DNA of 64,000 nt, from NCBI RefSeq assembly GCF_030867145.1, contig NC_134426.1, positions 9,176,001 through 9,240,000 on the forward strand. Reading direction: 5' to 3'. This document shows, in pieces, positions 11,896-28,104 of the stretch. Below the pieces are notes generated by a model. It worked only from the letters and a program-made list of their open reading frames with translations, ran no database searches and was not told the DNA's origin. Each line of letters starts with the position of its first letter. Within the stretch, counting starts at the first letter, position 1. The DNA is from Opisthocomus hoazin. Lineage: Eukaryota > Chordata > Aves > Opisthocomiformes > Opisthocomidae. The position numbers and the translations under genes were made by a program.

Positions 11896-13295
11896 GCCCG
11901 CAGGAGGTCGTGTTCGGACTTGCGGATGCTTTTCTCAGCCCACCACGAGAGGAACTGCTCCCGATTGCTGCCCATTCCTGCCCCGCTGGAACACGACCTG
12001 CGCCCTGCTGCCCGAGGAGACCCTGAGCTCATGGCCCTCCATGTCACATTAATACAGTTTGTTTTCTCCTGTCGCTGTAGCGGATGTTCTCTGCCTTGGC
12101 CCCATACCCCGCGCTGCTCAAGCTGCCACCCGCAGTGCTCTGTTTCACGGGCTGCAGGAGTCTTGCTCGGCCTGGCGGTCCTCAGCCCCTCACCGTATGT
12201 CTTCTCTAACTTAGGTTTGGCAGCATTTCTCCCTGCCTCCTCCAGCATCCTGCTGCTCAGGACGGGCAGCTGCTGCCCTCCCGGTAAGGCTCAGACCTCA
12301 GACCCCTGGCTGAGGCTGCGCCGCGGCTCTTTGGACAGGAATCAGGTCCATGACTCAGTTACCGCAGCTTAATAAATCACTGCGGGGCCAGCGCGTGGCC
12401 GTGGGTTGGAGTGGGCATGGGAGGCTGAGCTGCGAAGCCCTACGGGGGGGGAGGGATGGAGGGGCTGGGGGCGCGGGGGTGACGGTCCCGTGCCCAGCAC
12501 TCGTCAGTCAGAACATCGCCTGCCTTGCTGGGTGCTGGCGTGGCTGAGCCGTGCTGAAGCGGCCCCTCGGTGCTCCCCCACCCGTGCAGCAACGCAGCGA
12601 GCGGCTGGAGCATGCTCCCGGTGCCTTCGTCAGGCAAACATCCACACACCGCCACACCGGGAACTTCGCCATCACCCCACCCCTGTTCCGATCCGTGTAA
12701 TATAGGACTGGATCTCACAGCGTCACCTGCGTGCTTCTGCGACAGTGTTGGGCGACTGCGTGCACCTCGTGGGTCTTTCGAGCAACGTGTTTGTGCGAGT
12801 TCTCTGTCCGTGTGCCTCGGAGTCGGTGGATTTTATACAAAGAACCAGCAAACCCAGCCGGGGTTTGATCTGTGGGTTTAGAAATCTTCATTCCCGCTCG
12901 GGCCCGTCGCGTTCACTTGGCTCTGCAGCTCCAAGCTGGTTTATTTACAAGTGCTGAGAAAAATACCATCGGCCCCAGCAGAGGGGAGGCGGGAAGCCCC
13001 CCCCTCACCGTCAGGGTTTGTATGGTCGTCCTTTCCTGTGCATCCTCTGCTGCATTTGACTGTTTACATTTGTTTTATTGTACATAGGTTTGTAAACATA
13101 ATTATCTTTGCCGAAGATCTTTGTACATAACTTGGACTTTGTAGCTTTATTTATTCGAAATCTGTATGGCATGTTGCAGTAGGACAGTGTACCATACCAC
13201 CGTGGTGACACAGATCGTGACGGGGTTTTCAAAAAAATAACCCAAACCCAAATTACCGCCATCTTCCAAAAATAAAGGTCTTTTAATGTGAAATC
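11896..13295 (+). other. NDEL1: NDEL1 3' UTR
   Basis: Follows the TGA and ends about 20 bp after an AATAAA at 13271-13276. The end of this stretch is AT-rich, as is usual near a poly(A) site. The extent is inferred from the signal; no transcript evidence is available. Confidence 0.65.
13271..13276 (+). terminator. Poly(A) signal AATAAA for NDEL1
   Basis: A canonical AATAAA on the + strand about 1.4 kb after the NDEL1 stop, followed by a T-rich stretch (GGTCTTTTAATGTG). It is the first well-placed candidate downstream of the gene. Confidence 0.6.
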
Positions 13296-13683
13296 AGTGG
13301 ATTTTGCAGAACCGGTGGCAGTGGCCGTGGTTTTGTCACGTAGCGATGCTGCTGTGCGCCGCTGCGAAGCGCTTGCTGCCTTTCCCTTGCAGTGTTACCT
13401 CCCCCTTCCCTCTGCGCAGAGAGGGGAGCGGCGGCTGAGCAAGCGCCTTCCCTCTATGGCACCGACTGTCTTGGACCTCAAGATCTGATTTTTGGGAAGA
13501 GCCTGCAAAGCGACGGAGGCCTCCAGCTCCCGCCAGAGCCCCAGTGCCATGCAGGGGGAGGCCACACAGCTCCCCCCACCCTGGGACCAGCTCCCTCCTC
13601 GGGGGAGCAGGAACACCCTCCCCTTAAAAAATCCCCAGTAAGAGGATGCTGTTCTTGCACAGAGCCTGGGCCTTCTGCATGTT

Positions 13684-14187
13684 CATGGAACCATAGGATG
13701 GTCTGGGTTGGAAGGGGCCTTACAGGTCATCCAGGTCCAGCCCCCCATGTCATGGGCAGGGATCCCTTCCACCAGCCTGGGGTGCTCCAAGCCCCCTCCA
13801 ACCTGGCCTTGAACCCTGCCAGGGAGGAGGCAGCCACAGCTTCTCTGGGCAGCCTGGGCCAGGGCCTCACAACCCACAGAGTGGAGAATTTCTTTCTCAC
13901 ATTCAATCAAACCCTCCCTTCTTGCAGCTTGAAGCCATCACTCCTTGGCCTATCACTCCATGCCCTTGTCACAAGACCCTCTCCAGCTCTCTCGCAGGTC
14001 CCTTCAGGCTGCTCTAAGGTGTCCCCGGAGCCTTCCCTTCCCCAGGCTAAACAGCCCCAGCTCTCCCAGCCTTTCCTCCCAGCAGAGGGGTTCCAGCCCT
14101 CAGATCATTGCTGGGGCCTCCTCTGGCCCCGCTCCACCAGCTCCAGGTCTGTCCTGTGCCGAGGGCTCCAGAGCTGGATGCAGGGCT
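13684..14187 (-). mobile_element. CR1 LINE fragment, minus strand
   Basis: Starts with CATGGAACCATAGGATGG and GGGTTGGAAGGGGCCT, the reverse complement of the CR1 3' end. It continues through typical CR1 3' sequence (AGCCACAGCTTCTCTGGGCA and similar). It is degenerate and 5'-truncated, abutting a second CR1 3' end at about 14191. Confidence 0.88.
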
Positions 14188-14285
14188 CCCACGGAATCAC
14201 AGAGTGGTGGGGGTTGGAAGGGACCTCTGTGGGTCATCTGGTCCAACCCCCCCCCCCCCCCCCCCCACCGAAGCAGGGTCTGAAG
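14188..14285 (-). mobile_element. Second CR1 3' end with a 20-bp C run
   Basis: ACGGAATCACAGAGTGG followed by GTTGGAAGGGACCTCTGTGG starts a second CR1 tail immediately after the first. At 14247-14266 there is an uninterrupted run of 20 C where related copies have only a few, so a short C tract has expanded. The element merges into the ORF1-like sequence that follows. Confidence 0.8.
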
Positions 14286-15600
14286 CCATCCATGACAGCA
14301 TGCCAGTCATGCGAGCTGTCCCACCACATTTCTGTGATGACAACCTAGCTCTCCTGCTGTACAATGGCTTCCAGCTCCTCCTGTTTATTGCCCATGCTAC
14401 GTGCACTAATGTAGATGCACTTGAGCTGGGCTGTCGATCTCCCCCTGACCCTGCCATGACACACCTGGGCTCATCCCTAGTGATGTGATCCCCCTTGGAA
14501 CCTTGTTTAAAGCCCTCTCAGTGAATCCTTTTTCCCCTTTGAGACAGCTGTACTCCGTCTGTCCCCAGCAGGCCCGGTGCTGTGTGCACCTCCCCATGAT
14601 CAAAGAAGAAAAAAATTCAACCGAAGGCACCAGTCCCTGAGCCACCTGTTAACCAGGTGAGCTTTCCTCCCCTTTCAGTGCTGTTCCCTGCCACTGATGG
14701 GATGGAGGAAAACACCACCTGTGCCCCCGATCCCTCGACCAGTGCCCTGAAGTCCCCTTTGATGGCCTTGGGACTTCTCTCCGCGATCTTGTCCCCGCCA
14801 ACCTGCATTACCAAGAGGGGGTAACAGTCAGAGGACCACACCAGACCAGGGAGTTTCCAAGCAACATCCCTGACCCGGGCCCCAGGGAGGCAGCAGACTT
14901 CCCTTGGGATGGGTCCTGTCAGCAGATCGGGCCCTCTGTTCCCCTCCGCAGGGAATCACCTGTGACAGTTACCCTCCTTTTTTTTCTTAGCTGAGGCAGC
15001 CGTAATGCATGGGGCTGACCGACTCACACTGGGCAACCTCCTGGTTGGAGCTTCACCCGCATCCTCATCAGCCGGGCCCTCACATTCCCAAGCCCCGTAC
15101 CCCGAGGGGTCTCACCAGCGTGGGGCAGAGAGGCAGAATCCCCCCCTTGCCCTGTGAGCACACACGGCTGGGTCGTGTCCAGCTTCTCACCCAGCAGCAC
15201 CCCAAGCCTTTCTCCTCAGGGCCGCTCTCGCTCCCATTCTCTGCCCAGCCTGTGTTTGTGCCTGGTAGTGGCCCAAACCCTGCCCTGAGGTATGGAAGCC
15301 ATGAGAGAGGCAGGGAAAAGCCCTTCAGCAGCCCCTGCCCCCTCCCCAGTATGGTCCTCACAGCAGGAGGAGCAGCAGCCACTGCCTTGAAGGAGACACC
15401 TGAGGTAACGGTACCCCTGACTGAACTGGGTTCCAGGAGCGGGTGCCTGGGATCAGCTCTGGTCCCCAGCAGCCCTTCGGTGCTGGAGGCTCCCTCAGCC
15501 CAGGCTTGCTGGGACCAGAGGGACCACTGACAGCAGCCCTGGACTGTAGAGCCCAGGCAGGGGCTTCCTGCTCTCCCCCACCCCTCTCCTCTCACTCCAG
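14286..15600 (-). pseudogene. Degenerate SGNH/GDSL-esterase ORF of CR1-type (ORF1)
   Basis: On the minus strand this reads as fragments of the SGNH-hydrolase-like domain carried by avian CR1 ORF1. A GDS box (14952-14960) is followed by LRRGTEGPIC. Further on come YPLLVMQVGGDKIAERS, FRALVEGSGAQVVFSSIPSV and a FTERALNK-like end near 14520. An in-frame TGA falls shortly after the GDS box, and frame changes follow. The domain is assigned from recalled avian repeat proteins, and the 15000-15600 part is assigned with less certainty. It is a dead transposon remnant, not a host gene. Confidence 0.65.
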
Positions 15601-15980
15601 TTTTAAGCCCACCATCTCCCTGCTCCTATCAGCTCCCCACGCTGGTCCACCTTCTCTGTGCAGGGACCAGCCCCAGGGCACCAGTGACAGCCTTGGCCTT
15701 ACCCAACGCCATCACTACCTTGGGCCAGGGGAGCAGGTATTGCACACTGGGACCTCCGAAACAGGAGATTCCACCGCCCAGCAGAAAGCCCAGACCCCGC
15801 TGAAGGCAGCCATGGGGCCTCTGCCTGGGTCCCAGCCCTGCAGGTCAGCAGGAGGCGACTTTGGACTCTAATGGCAACACAAAGGCTCAGCCCTGACCAG
15901 GCCATTTACACTGTGTTTAGGTCAAAAGAGAAAAAAAACCCTGAGCAAACAAAAGAGGAAGAAGGGTAAATGCAGCTTCC
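15600..15980. other. Intergenic DNA between NDEL1 and MYH10
   Basis: GC-rich to about 15860, possibly a continuation of the CR1 remnant, then AT-rich toward the MYH10 3' end. No supported gene. Confidence 0.4.
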
Positions 15981-17402
15981 AGTCATATTCTTGTTTATTA
16001 AGGTCTACGCCAGCCTCAGGAGATAGCTCTTCCTGTAAGTAAACAGAGCAGGCGGCCACATCTATAATGAATAAATTTATTGTCTTACAAAAATCATTGT
16101 CTAGAAATATGGGTATACAAGAAAACAAGATATTTGCAGTCAGATGCCTGGTGGTCAACAGCCAGTTTGATTAAAAGTATCCAAACACACACAACAAAAT
16201 CTTTGTGACAGATGTTAAAGCTTTTAACCAAAAAAGGAAATCCACGGTTTTTGAGTATGTGGCAGAGGAAGCTTCCTAGTTAACACTGATTCATTGTCAC
16301 TAATATCAATAATACCACTTGGACTAGAGAGGTACGTGATATGAAGCACAGTCAAAATTAATACATTAAATCATTGTTATATAGGCAAATTATATATGTA
16401 ACGTTGTCTTAGTACTGTAGTGTCTAAGGCACTTTCTGTAATGTCAGTTTTTCAGCTATTTAAACAAAAAGAATGCTAACTACTCGCTGTAATACTGTTC
16501 AAAATAAAAAAAAAAAAACAAAACACAACAACAACAAAAAGGATTCACATCCCCTGGCATGTCACCTCCTAGGCAGGCAACATCCGTCCCTGAACCCCTG
16601 TCACCGCCGGCTCCGCACCCACCCCGCGCGGCCCCGGAGCCGCTCCCGCCGGAGCCGCCGCACCGCCTCGGCCTCCACGCACCGTGCAGCCGCTCGGCTC
16701 TGCGACTTGAAGGCTAACTCACTCGGCCCTAAATTAATAAATTAATTCTGCCTGCGTTGTCTGTTTATTTTCCACTGGTGTTCACATTATAGTAGCCTTA
16801 ATATATACACAGATCTGTCGGGCGTGGTGATAGCGGGTCTCTACAAACGCAGAAGTACTGTACAGATGAGGAACGGCGACGCTGTTTCAGTTTGCCCGTA
16901 CTGCAGGAACGCTAACTGATGAAGCAGGTGCTGAGAACACTTCAAAAGGGTATTGCAGGTTAAAAATGGACGCTACTCGTTCATCCCTACATCTCCCTCT
17001 AACACTTCGCAAGGCCTTTTCACAGTTCACTCGCTGACTGTGTGCTGATCACAACAATTAGGAGAAAAGAAAAAAAAAAATACAGGTGCAGTTTGGTCTT
17101 CAATGATCCACCAGACTCGATACAGCCACGGGCCACCTGAGCACAGGAGAAACGGAAGGATGCTGTCTGTACAACAAAGCATGCATAGTCATGACGACGG
17201 GTCTGCCCCAATCACCTACCCTCTGCGAATGAAGTTTCCGTGTTAATAAAACAAAAAGTTCCATTATTCACATGATGCTTTATAAAATGGCTATACAATG
17301 AGTATCTGGAAAATAGATGCACTGAACAGAGACAATTCCATTTTATTTACTACAGGAAAAAAGCAGTTGTAAGTATATCTGAAGCAGGGTACAGACGGGG
17401 CT
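15981..17402 (-). other. MYH10: MYH10 3' UTR
   Basis: Directly follows the MYH10 stop codon at 17403-17405 on the minus strand. AATAAA signals on the minus strand lie at 16076-16081 and 15994-15999, near the point where the sequence changes character. It contains a very GC-rich patch at about 16600-16700 and several AT-rich tracts. The end point is inferred from the signals. Confidence 0.6.
15994..15999 (-). terminator. Candidate MYH10 poly(A) signal
   Basis: TTTATT on the + strand gives AATAAA on the minus strand. A second copy at 16076-16081 could serve equally; which is used cannot be told from the sequence. Confidence 0.4.
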
Positions 17403-17547
17403 CTACTCGGCGGGCGCCGGCTGCGCTTCGTTCACATCGCTGCCTTTGCTCTCCGTGTCGTCGTCCGAGAGCTCCAGCGAGGCCCCCTCGATGTGCAGCC
17501 GGCGTCTCCCGGATCGGCTCGAGGAGAAGGTGATGGGGCCCCCTCTC
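17403..17547 (-). CDS. MYH10: MYH10 terminal coding exon (non-helical tail)
   Basis: Encodes [20 protein letters not shown], then [20 protein letters not shown] and AQPAPAE before TAG at 17403-17405. This is the isoform-specific non-helical tailpiece that controls filament assembly and carries the casein-kinase/PKC phosphorylation cluster. The acceptor TTCGCAG precedes 17547. The first base completes the Arg codon of the previous exon. The change Q to R in SGRRQLH is noted from memory of the family. Confidence 0.95.
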
Positions 17548-19866
<2,319 letters not shown>

Positions 19867-19975
19867 CTGCTCCTTGTACTGGTCTGCGTGTCGACGCTCA
19901 TCCTCCACCTGCATGAAGACTTCCTTCAATTTCTTCTCCGTACGACGGACCAGTTTGTTAGCAGCTGCTCTTTCC
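19867..19975 (-). CDS. MYH10: MYH10 tail exon: [20 protein letters not shown]...
   Basis: Encodes [20 protein letters not shown] then [16 protein letters not shown], coiled-coil tail. Acceptor CTAG before 19975; donor GTAGGT. One base of phase is carried in from the previous exon. Confidence 0.95.
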
Positions 19976-20818
19976 CTAGAATAATCAAAAGCCGTCATTT
20001 GTCCCAGTACTTGAAGGCCAGGAAGACAAAATCTGTTCCTTCTGAAAGGCTCTCGCCTCATGGTGTAACTGATACTTGAGTTCTCCTAACACGCCTGCCA
20101 CCATCAACAGCAGCAACAGTTTTAGCGTGCTGGTGGTTGGCTGGGATGCAGATTTGAAAACTAGAAGCCTTAGCACTGGAGCAATACCAGTATGGTATGC
20201 AGGCTCAAAAGAGGGATATCAAGGTGCTTCTTACAGAGTTATTGCTAACCAGTAACATGTTCCTCCCATAGAGCCAAAAGCACAAAAAGAACAAAGATTG
20301 TTATAAGACCTTCAGATTCTGGGAGGAACTAGCTTAAAACAAATACATATATTTGGAGGACCAAGATGACAAAGATAAACAGGAAGAGCTCACTGCAGAA
20401 AGACTTCTGCAGAGTACAGGATTCATCTCAACCAACTAAAGCTGTCACACCTAAGCTCTTCAACTGGCTTCCTCTAACCAAAGAGACCAGGTGTCTCAAG
20501 GCGATGTTTCATCTTGTCTCAAGAAACTTCTGCATCACCTTGTGCATCCTGGGACTACCAGTCAACATATTCACCTGGTTAATGTCCAGAGTTAATTCAG
20601 CAGCTTTAGTTACGGAGCAAATAGATTCTGAAAATTTCAACCCCAGTTACTTTGCAGATCTCTTGTCAAAATGTGTCCCCCAAACAGTAGGTTTCCTGAT
20701 CAGAAACCCCAATGCCTTTGCCGGAAGCTCATATCTCAGCCCCACAAAAACCTAAGGCACAGAGGTTTCAGACATGGCAAACACAAGCAAACAGATTTTT
20801 TTTTCTTTTTCTCCTTAC
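19976..20818 (-). other. MYH10 intron
   Basis: Bounded by GTAAGG donor and CTAG acceptor. A plus-strand frame at 20366-20755 is open for 129 codons but resembles nothing known to me and is read as chance. Confidence 0.7.
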
Positions 20819-21027
20819 TTGGCTTCCTGCTCAAGCTGTTCTTCTAGCTGCACAATCTTGGCTTCTAGAGTAGAAATTGTTGCCTTGAACTTCGACTTCA
20901 CGGATCCCTCCAGTTCCCGCAACTTGGCTTTCAGCTCTTTGTTCTGCCTTTCTAGCTGCTGCTGCGCATTTTCACTCTTCTGGGCAGCACTCCGCTCCCC
21001 AGCTAGCTCAGAATTCAGCGTGTCAAC
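20819..21027 (-). CDS. MYH10: MYH10 tail exon: [20 protein letters not shown]...
   Basis: Encodes [20 protein letters not shown], then [38 protein letters not shown] and [12 protein letters not shown]. Heptad-patterned coiled coil. Compared with the conserved family sequence as I recall it, NARQQLE reads NAQQQLE and KLQELEG reads KLRELEG. Acceptor AAAG before 21027; donor GTAAGG. Confidence 0.94.
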
Positions 21028-21134
21028 CTTTCAGAGGAGAACGATAGAAGATCATTTGGTGCTATTGAGATCCTCCACTTATCTGCACACTGAAACATAG
21101 ATTGCCCCTACAGCATTGCCACCAACGGACTCAC

Positions 21135-21258
21135 CTGCAACGTGGTCTTTCGGAACCGCTCATTGAGAAGCTCCATGTTGCTCTGCTCTTCCTCGAGCTC
21201 TTCCTCCAATTGTGCAATCCGAGCTTCCAGCCGGCGCTTCTCATCCAGCAGCGCTGAC
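21135..21258 (-). CDS. MYH10: MYH10 tail exon: [20 protein letters not shown]...
   Basis: Encodes [20 protein letters not shown] then [20 protein letters not shown] and Q. Acceptor CTAG, donor GTGAGT. The first base completes the Lys codon of the exon before it. Confidence 0.95.
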
Positions 21259-21507
21259 CTAGAAAAGAAGTATTTGGGTCAAGACACGCTCAGATCTCAT
21301 ACGAAGCAACTGGCTATTTTGCTTTTGATACTTTAGACATTCCAAACTGTAACGAGAAGCTACTGTGTAAGCAATTCTCTTCGTAACAAGAAGGAATTTT
21401 TATCGGGACAACAGGTCAATACAGAAATTGCAAGCAGGCTACCAAGAACTGCAGCTGCTGGTGCCTGAAGTTCTTCAGATGCACAATTAATACATTTGAT
21501 GACTCAC

Positions 21508-21596
21508 TTTCCCGAAGCACGGTTTGCAATCTCATCAGCCAACTCATCCCTTTCTTGCTCAGCATGACGACGAGCTCTTTCAGACGCAGCAAACTC
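21508..21596 (-). CDS. MYH10: MYH10 tail exon: [20 protein letters not shown]...
   Basis: Encodes [20 protein letters not shown] then [10 protein letters not shown]. Acceptor CACAG, donor GTGAGT. The Ser that I recall in IANSASGK is Arg here. Confidence 0.95.
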
Positions 21597-22836
21597 CTGT
21601 GAAGGTTTAAGAAATATTCATTACAGCATTAGGAATCTCAAAACTTCTGCAAACAATTATGCCTTCTAATAACTTCTGGGAGATGCTGTGAAGTGTGATA
21701 TCGCCGAGGTCTTTTAATGGATAAACAGAACCAACAGCTATAAAAGCTAGCAGGACGCATCACCTTGATCTTTCCCTCCCGTAACTGCCACATGACTACT
21801 ATGAATTTACTTCTCCCCGTCCCCTGAAAAGGCCAGTAACATTCAAGCCCTAAGCAGGAGGAGAAAACCGTTCTGTCACATGCTCTAATTCATTAAGTAT
21901 AACGTGGGCACTAAATTAAGCAAATTTTTTAGGTTCCTACAGAGTACGTAGCATGACTGAAAGCAAAGTATAGAAAATGAATTTTTAGCACAAAACTATA
22001 ACAGCGCTGAATCTTGTATTGTGAAATGGTATTGAGTGGTAGAAACACCCAGACATTCACCAAGAAGGACACAATCTAATGCACTGCAAGTGCAAGACTG
22101 ACTAGTTTGAAGTCTGTGAAAGAATGACATGGAGAAGCTCTAGTAAGTTGTAGGTAAAAGTCTCAAACATTAAGTGCAGTGTAAGCTGAGTGATTGCTTC
22201 AACCTTTGCAGCTAACAGGGCAAAAAGAGGCCGTCTCTCACACAAGGCAATTCTGTTGCCTTCAAACCTCAAACGTTTAACCTTGTGGCAGACAACGGAG
22301 ATAATCGGAGATAAGTGACAGCGATATGTAGCACGACTTGGAGCTCTTACATGAATTGCCAACAATGAGGGAACAGATGCCCGTAAAAGAAAGGGATGAG
22401 GACCTCAGACAGCAGAGAGATAAACCTCCACAGACTTAAATGGTCCACTGAGGTACTGGAGAGATTGTTAGGTTTTTATATACTTCCAGTGACCAGTTTT
22501 AGTACTGACAACTGTGCACCACAGCTTCCAGAGACTCTCAAACCACCTTGCAAATTTTAGTGAGGCTTGAAATCTGTTTAAGCAGTAGTAAGGCTTCCCT
22601 GCTACCCAGGCAGGGAAAGGAAGTCCAGACTACTAGAAAGATTCCTACAAAGCTATAAGAAGCTCACTAATGACCTGGGGCAGTGAGGAAGAGAAACATC
22701 TCCAGGCTCCCACTTTTCTGTTCAACTCACTGGATGGCTTTTTACTCTTTTTTTTTTTTTTAAAAAAAAACAAACACACTCTGGCCTTCCCCTTTTCTCT
22801 AGAAAGAAAAACAGATTTCTTGGATTTCAATCTCAC
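21597..22836 (-). other. MYH10 intron
   Basis: Contains a pure T/A homopolymer stretch at about 22747-22775. No gene or recognised transposon. Confidence 0.75.
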
Positions 22837-22965
22837 CTCTTGGAGCTGGAGTATTTCTGCTTCAAGACCTTTGAGCTTCTTTTCACTTTCTTTGGACTGT
22901 GCAAAGATCTCATCTCTGGATGCACGGGCTTCTTCTAGCTCCCGCTGGTAGTCTTTCATTTCAGC
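22837..22965 (-). CDS. MYH10: MYH10 tail exon: [20 protein letters not shown]...
   Basis: Encodes [20 protein letters not shown], then [20 protein letters not shown] and LQE. Acceptor TTGCAG; donor GTGAGA. The Gln in AQMKDY of the family is Glu here. Confidence 0.95.
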
Positions 22966-24630
22966 CTGCAATTGGAGAGCAGAGGAAAGAATAAGCCATG
23001 ATACAGCAGGACAACCACAAGATTTATTAGTAGCTCTGAAGCTTTTTTGCCCTTAGGAGGCAAGACCTTCCTCCTAAAGTGGCTTCATTCCACTTAAATA
23101 TATTTATTTTCAGTTCTTATTTTCATAGAATTATAGAATGGTTTGGGTTGGACAGGACCTTTAAAGATCAGAGTTCTATCCCTCTGCCACGGGCAGAGAC
23201 ACCTTCCAGGCTGCTCAAAGCCCCATCCAACCTGGCCTTGAACACTGCCAGGGAGGGGGCAGCCACAGCTTCTCTGGGCAACCTGGGCCAGTGCCTCATC
23301 ACCCTCAGAGTGAAGAATTTCTTTCTTATATCCAATTTAATTCTACCCTCTTTCAGTCTAAACCCTTCATTTTCTCATCTTTCCATCACTCACTCCTCAT
23401 CAGAAATATCCCATTAGAAGACTTCACTTCATTTATTAGTATATTTCTTGTAGGAAAAAACCTCTAGTAGAGGTAGTAGAGATACCTTTGTAGTAGATAG
23501 GTAATGCTCTTGCAATTGTCTTGGAAAAAAACAAACCTATTTACTTAAATTGACTGATAAAACCTATTACAAGTACTCAAGGTAAGAAACTTCTCAGTGT
23601 AGAAGTACCACAATTCACCATTTTGCACATATAACGTAGAAGCACATACTTATCCTTCCCGTAAGACACTTAACACAGACTGATATCTTAATTCACACAA
23701 GTTTGACTTCAGATGCTAAAAGAATAAAGCTAGAGAAACTGCATTGAAGTTGTACCTGCATCTTCGCAATACCACTAGTCATGAGACCACTTATTTCAGG
23801 TGCTTGCATGAAAGTGTACAGAGATCAGGTATGAACTCTGTAACTGACTCAGCCTCTGGGAATAGAGAAGCCGCTACTGCTAGGTACCAGCATTTCTTGC
23901 TTTAATCTCCATTCCCTTCTCATCCAGCGCCTGGACCAAGTTCCAGAATTGCCCTCATTCAGTTCAGTTGAAGTAGGATTGCCAAGGAGTAGAGTGGACA
24001 GGGCAGAAAGGCAATGCAGTTTGCTCTATGCTTTACATGGTCTTGCCACGGCCTCATACTCCTGCAGCTTTGGGCCATGGCACTGAAAGCCTTGGGAAAA
24101 CTGACCTCTACTAAAGACGGAGTATTTCTCTGGGAATGGGAAATAAATCCTCGACACAAGTACTGGATTCTTCTTGCCAATCTAAAAAGAATAGGCATCT
24201 TGGAGCTTTTTCAAAGCAACTAAAATTTACTCCTCCTATTTCTCTGGAGCATTTTTGGCTTCCTCCACTAGAGGAAGTAGCAATCAGCAAGAGCTGAGCT
24301 GAAATCAGTCAATTCAAAGATACAAACAACCATAAATTTTAAAGATTCAGCCTCAAAAGCAATCCTCAGTAAATCCTTACGCAAAGCGTTGAAAATGATG
24401 ACTATTGAATAGAAGTACGTGGGGGGACAATCTTAACTCCTTAGCAAAAAAAGGATGAGAGGAGTTTTGAGCGGCTGATAAGTTCAGGTCAGATACTGTG
24501 ACGTGTGCCAGCATAGCTGAGTCTGATACTCCTTCTTGCCTTCACACTACAAATGCATGTAACGAAAAGCAGCACCCTTGACAGACTGTCAGCAGGAGGG
24601 AAAGCAGCTCAGCTGATTTGCTGTGCCTAC
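22966..24630 (-). other. MYH10 intron with a CR1 fragment
   Basis: Contains the CR1 at 23124-23412. The rest is AT-rich intron with nothing recognised. Confidence 0.75.
23124..23412 (-). mobile_element. Short CR1 fragment, minus strand
   Basis: Starts with CATAGAATTATAGAATGG and GGGTTGGACAGGACCTTTAA, the inverted CR1 3' end, and continues for about 290 bp of CR1 3' sequence. It is degenerate and heavily 5'-truncated. Confidence 0.88.
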
Positions 24631-24792
24631 CTGGAGCTTAAGTAGCTGTTTGATTGCTTCATCTCGAGCCTTGTTTGCAGCTTCTATCAGACCTTCCAGG
24701 TCTTTCATATCCATCTCCATTTTCTTCTTGGCTGCCACAACAAGAGCCCTCTGTTTGCGCTCATCTTCCAGTTCTGCCTCCAGCTCTCGCAC
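24631..24792 (-). CDS. MYH10: MYH10 tail exon: [20 protein letters not shown]...
   Basis: Encodes [20 protein letters not shown], then [20 protein letters not shown] and [14 protein letters not shown]. Acceptor CACAG, donor GTAGGC. Changes at positions I recall as invariant in vertebrate non-muscle myosins: EGQIEAANK reads EGLIEAANK and KQLRKLQ reads KQLLKLQ. Confidence 0.94.
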
Positions 24793-27515
<2,723 letters not shown>

Positions 27516-27764
27516 CTGATCAAACTTCTTCTGCTTTTTCTCCAGGCTATAAACAATCTGGCACTGATGATCTAGGTCTACCATCAAGTCATCCAGCTCT
27601 TGCTGCAGGCGATTATTTGCCTTTTCCAGTTTGTCATAAGCCATTGCCTTCTCCTCTAGGCGTTGGCTTAAGGACTCCGCGTCCTTCAGTAATATCTTTT
27701 TGTTTTCCTCCAAGCCTTCAGTGGTTCCCAAGTCATCATCTACCTTTTTCTTAGCATCAGCCAA
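27516..27764 (-). CDS. MYH10: MYH10 tail exon: [20 protein letters not shown]...
   Basis: Encodes [20 protein letters not shown], then [40 protein letters not shown] and [20 protein letters not shown] before FDQ. The 249-bp length matches the family exon. The DHQRQ motif, shared by MYH9, MYH10 and MYH11 as I recall, reads DHQCQ, and the next residues (IVYSLE) also differ. Acceptor TTTCAG, donor GTAGTC. It is the most upstream tail exon present; the next exon upstream is the P-loop exon of the head. Confidence 0.93.
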
Positions 27765-28001
27765 CTGAAATTAAATAAAAGAAAATAATGTTCCTTGGTA
27801 CATCATGAAAAGGAAAGAAAGGCAACAAGTCAAAAATACAAAACTAGGTGTTATTGCTAGCTAGAGTAACACAAAAATTATGAGCTAACAGGATTCCAAG
27901 TAGGGGAAAGTCCTGTCCACTGCAGTTAGTTGTTTTTTTAAATGCAAAGATGGTAGTTTTCAAAAAGAACAATAAACAAATGATAAAATATCCCAACTTA
28001 C
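27765..28001 (-). other. Short intron spanning the MYH10 internal deletion
   Basis: Only 237 bp separate the P-loop exon from the distal-tail exon. In an intact gene this interval holds roughly twenty exons and tens of kilobases. The donor GTAAGTTGGG and acceptor TTTCAG are both good, so this could still be removed by splicing. No transposon or satellite marks the breakpoint. Confidence 0.7.
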
Positions 28002-28104
28002 AGGAATATTATGGTCCTTTCTTCCTTTATGGGAGGAAGCAACATGAGCAAGGTATGGAAAAACCTTCTTCATGTTTTCAGTCTTCCCAGCACCAGATTC
28101 ACCT
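28002..28104 (-). CDS. MYH10: MYH10 motor exon with the P-loop (orphan)
   Basis: Encodes [20 protein letters not shown] then [22 protein letters not shown] is the ATP-binding P-loop of myosins and is intact. [15 protein letters not shown] is typical of MYH10, and the 103-bp size and phase fit the family exon. TENTKKVIQYL is the form I remember, so T to M, I to F and Q to P changes sit directly after the P-loop. The acceptor TTTGCAG lies before 28104. No other head exon was found upstream (28105-31697) or downstream. Confidence 0.93.

Noticed and set aside
13392..14348. 318-codon plus-strand open frame
   Set aside because: It crosses the NDEL1 flank and CR1 DNA in the antisense direction and has no resemblance to a protein family.
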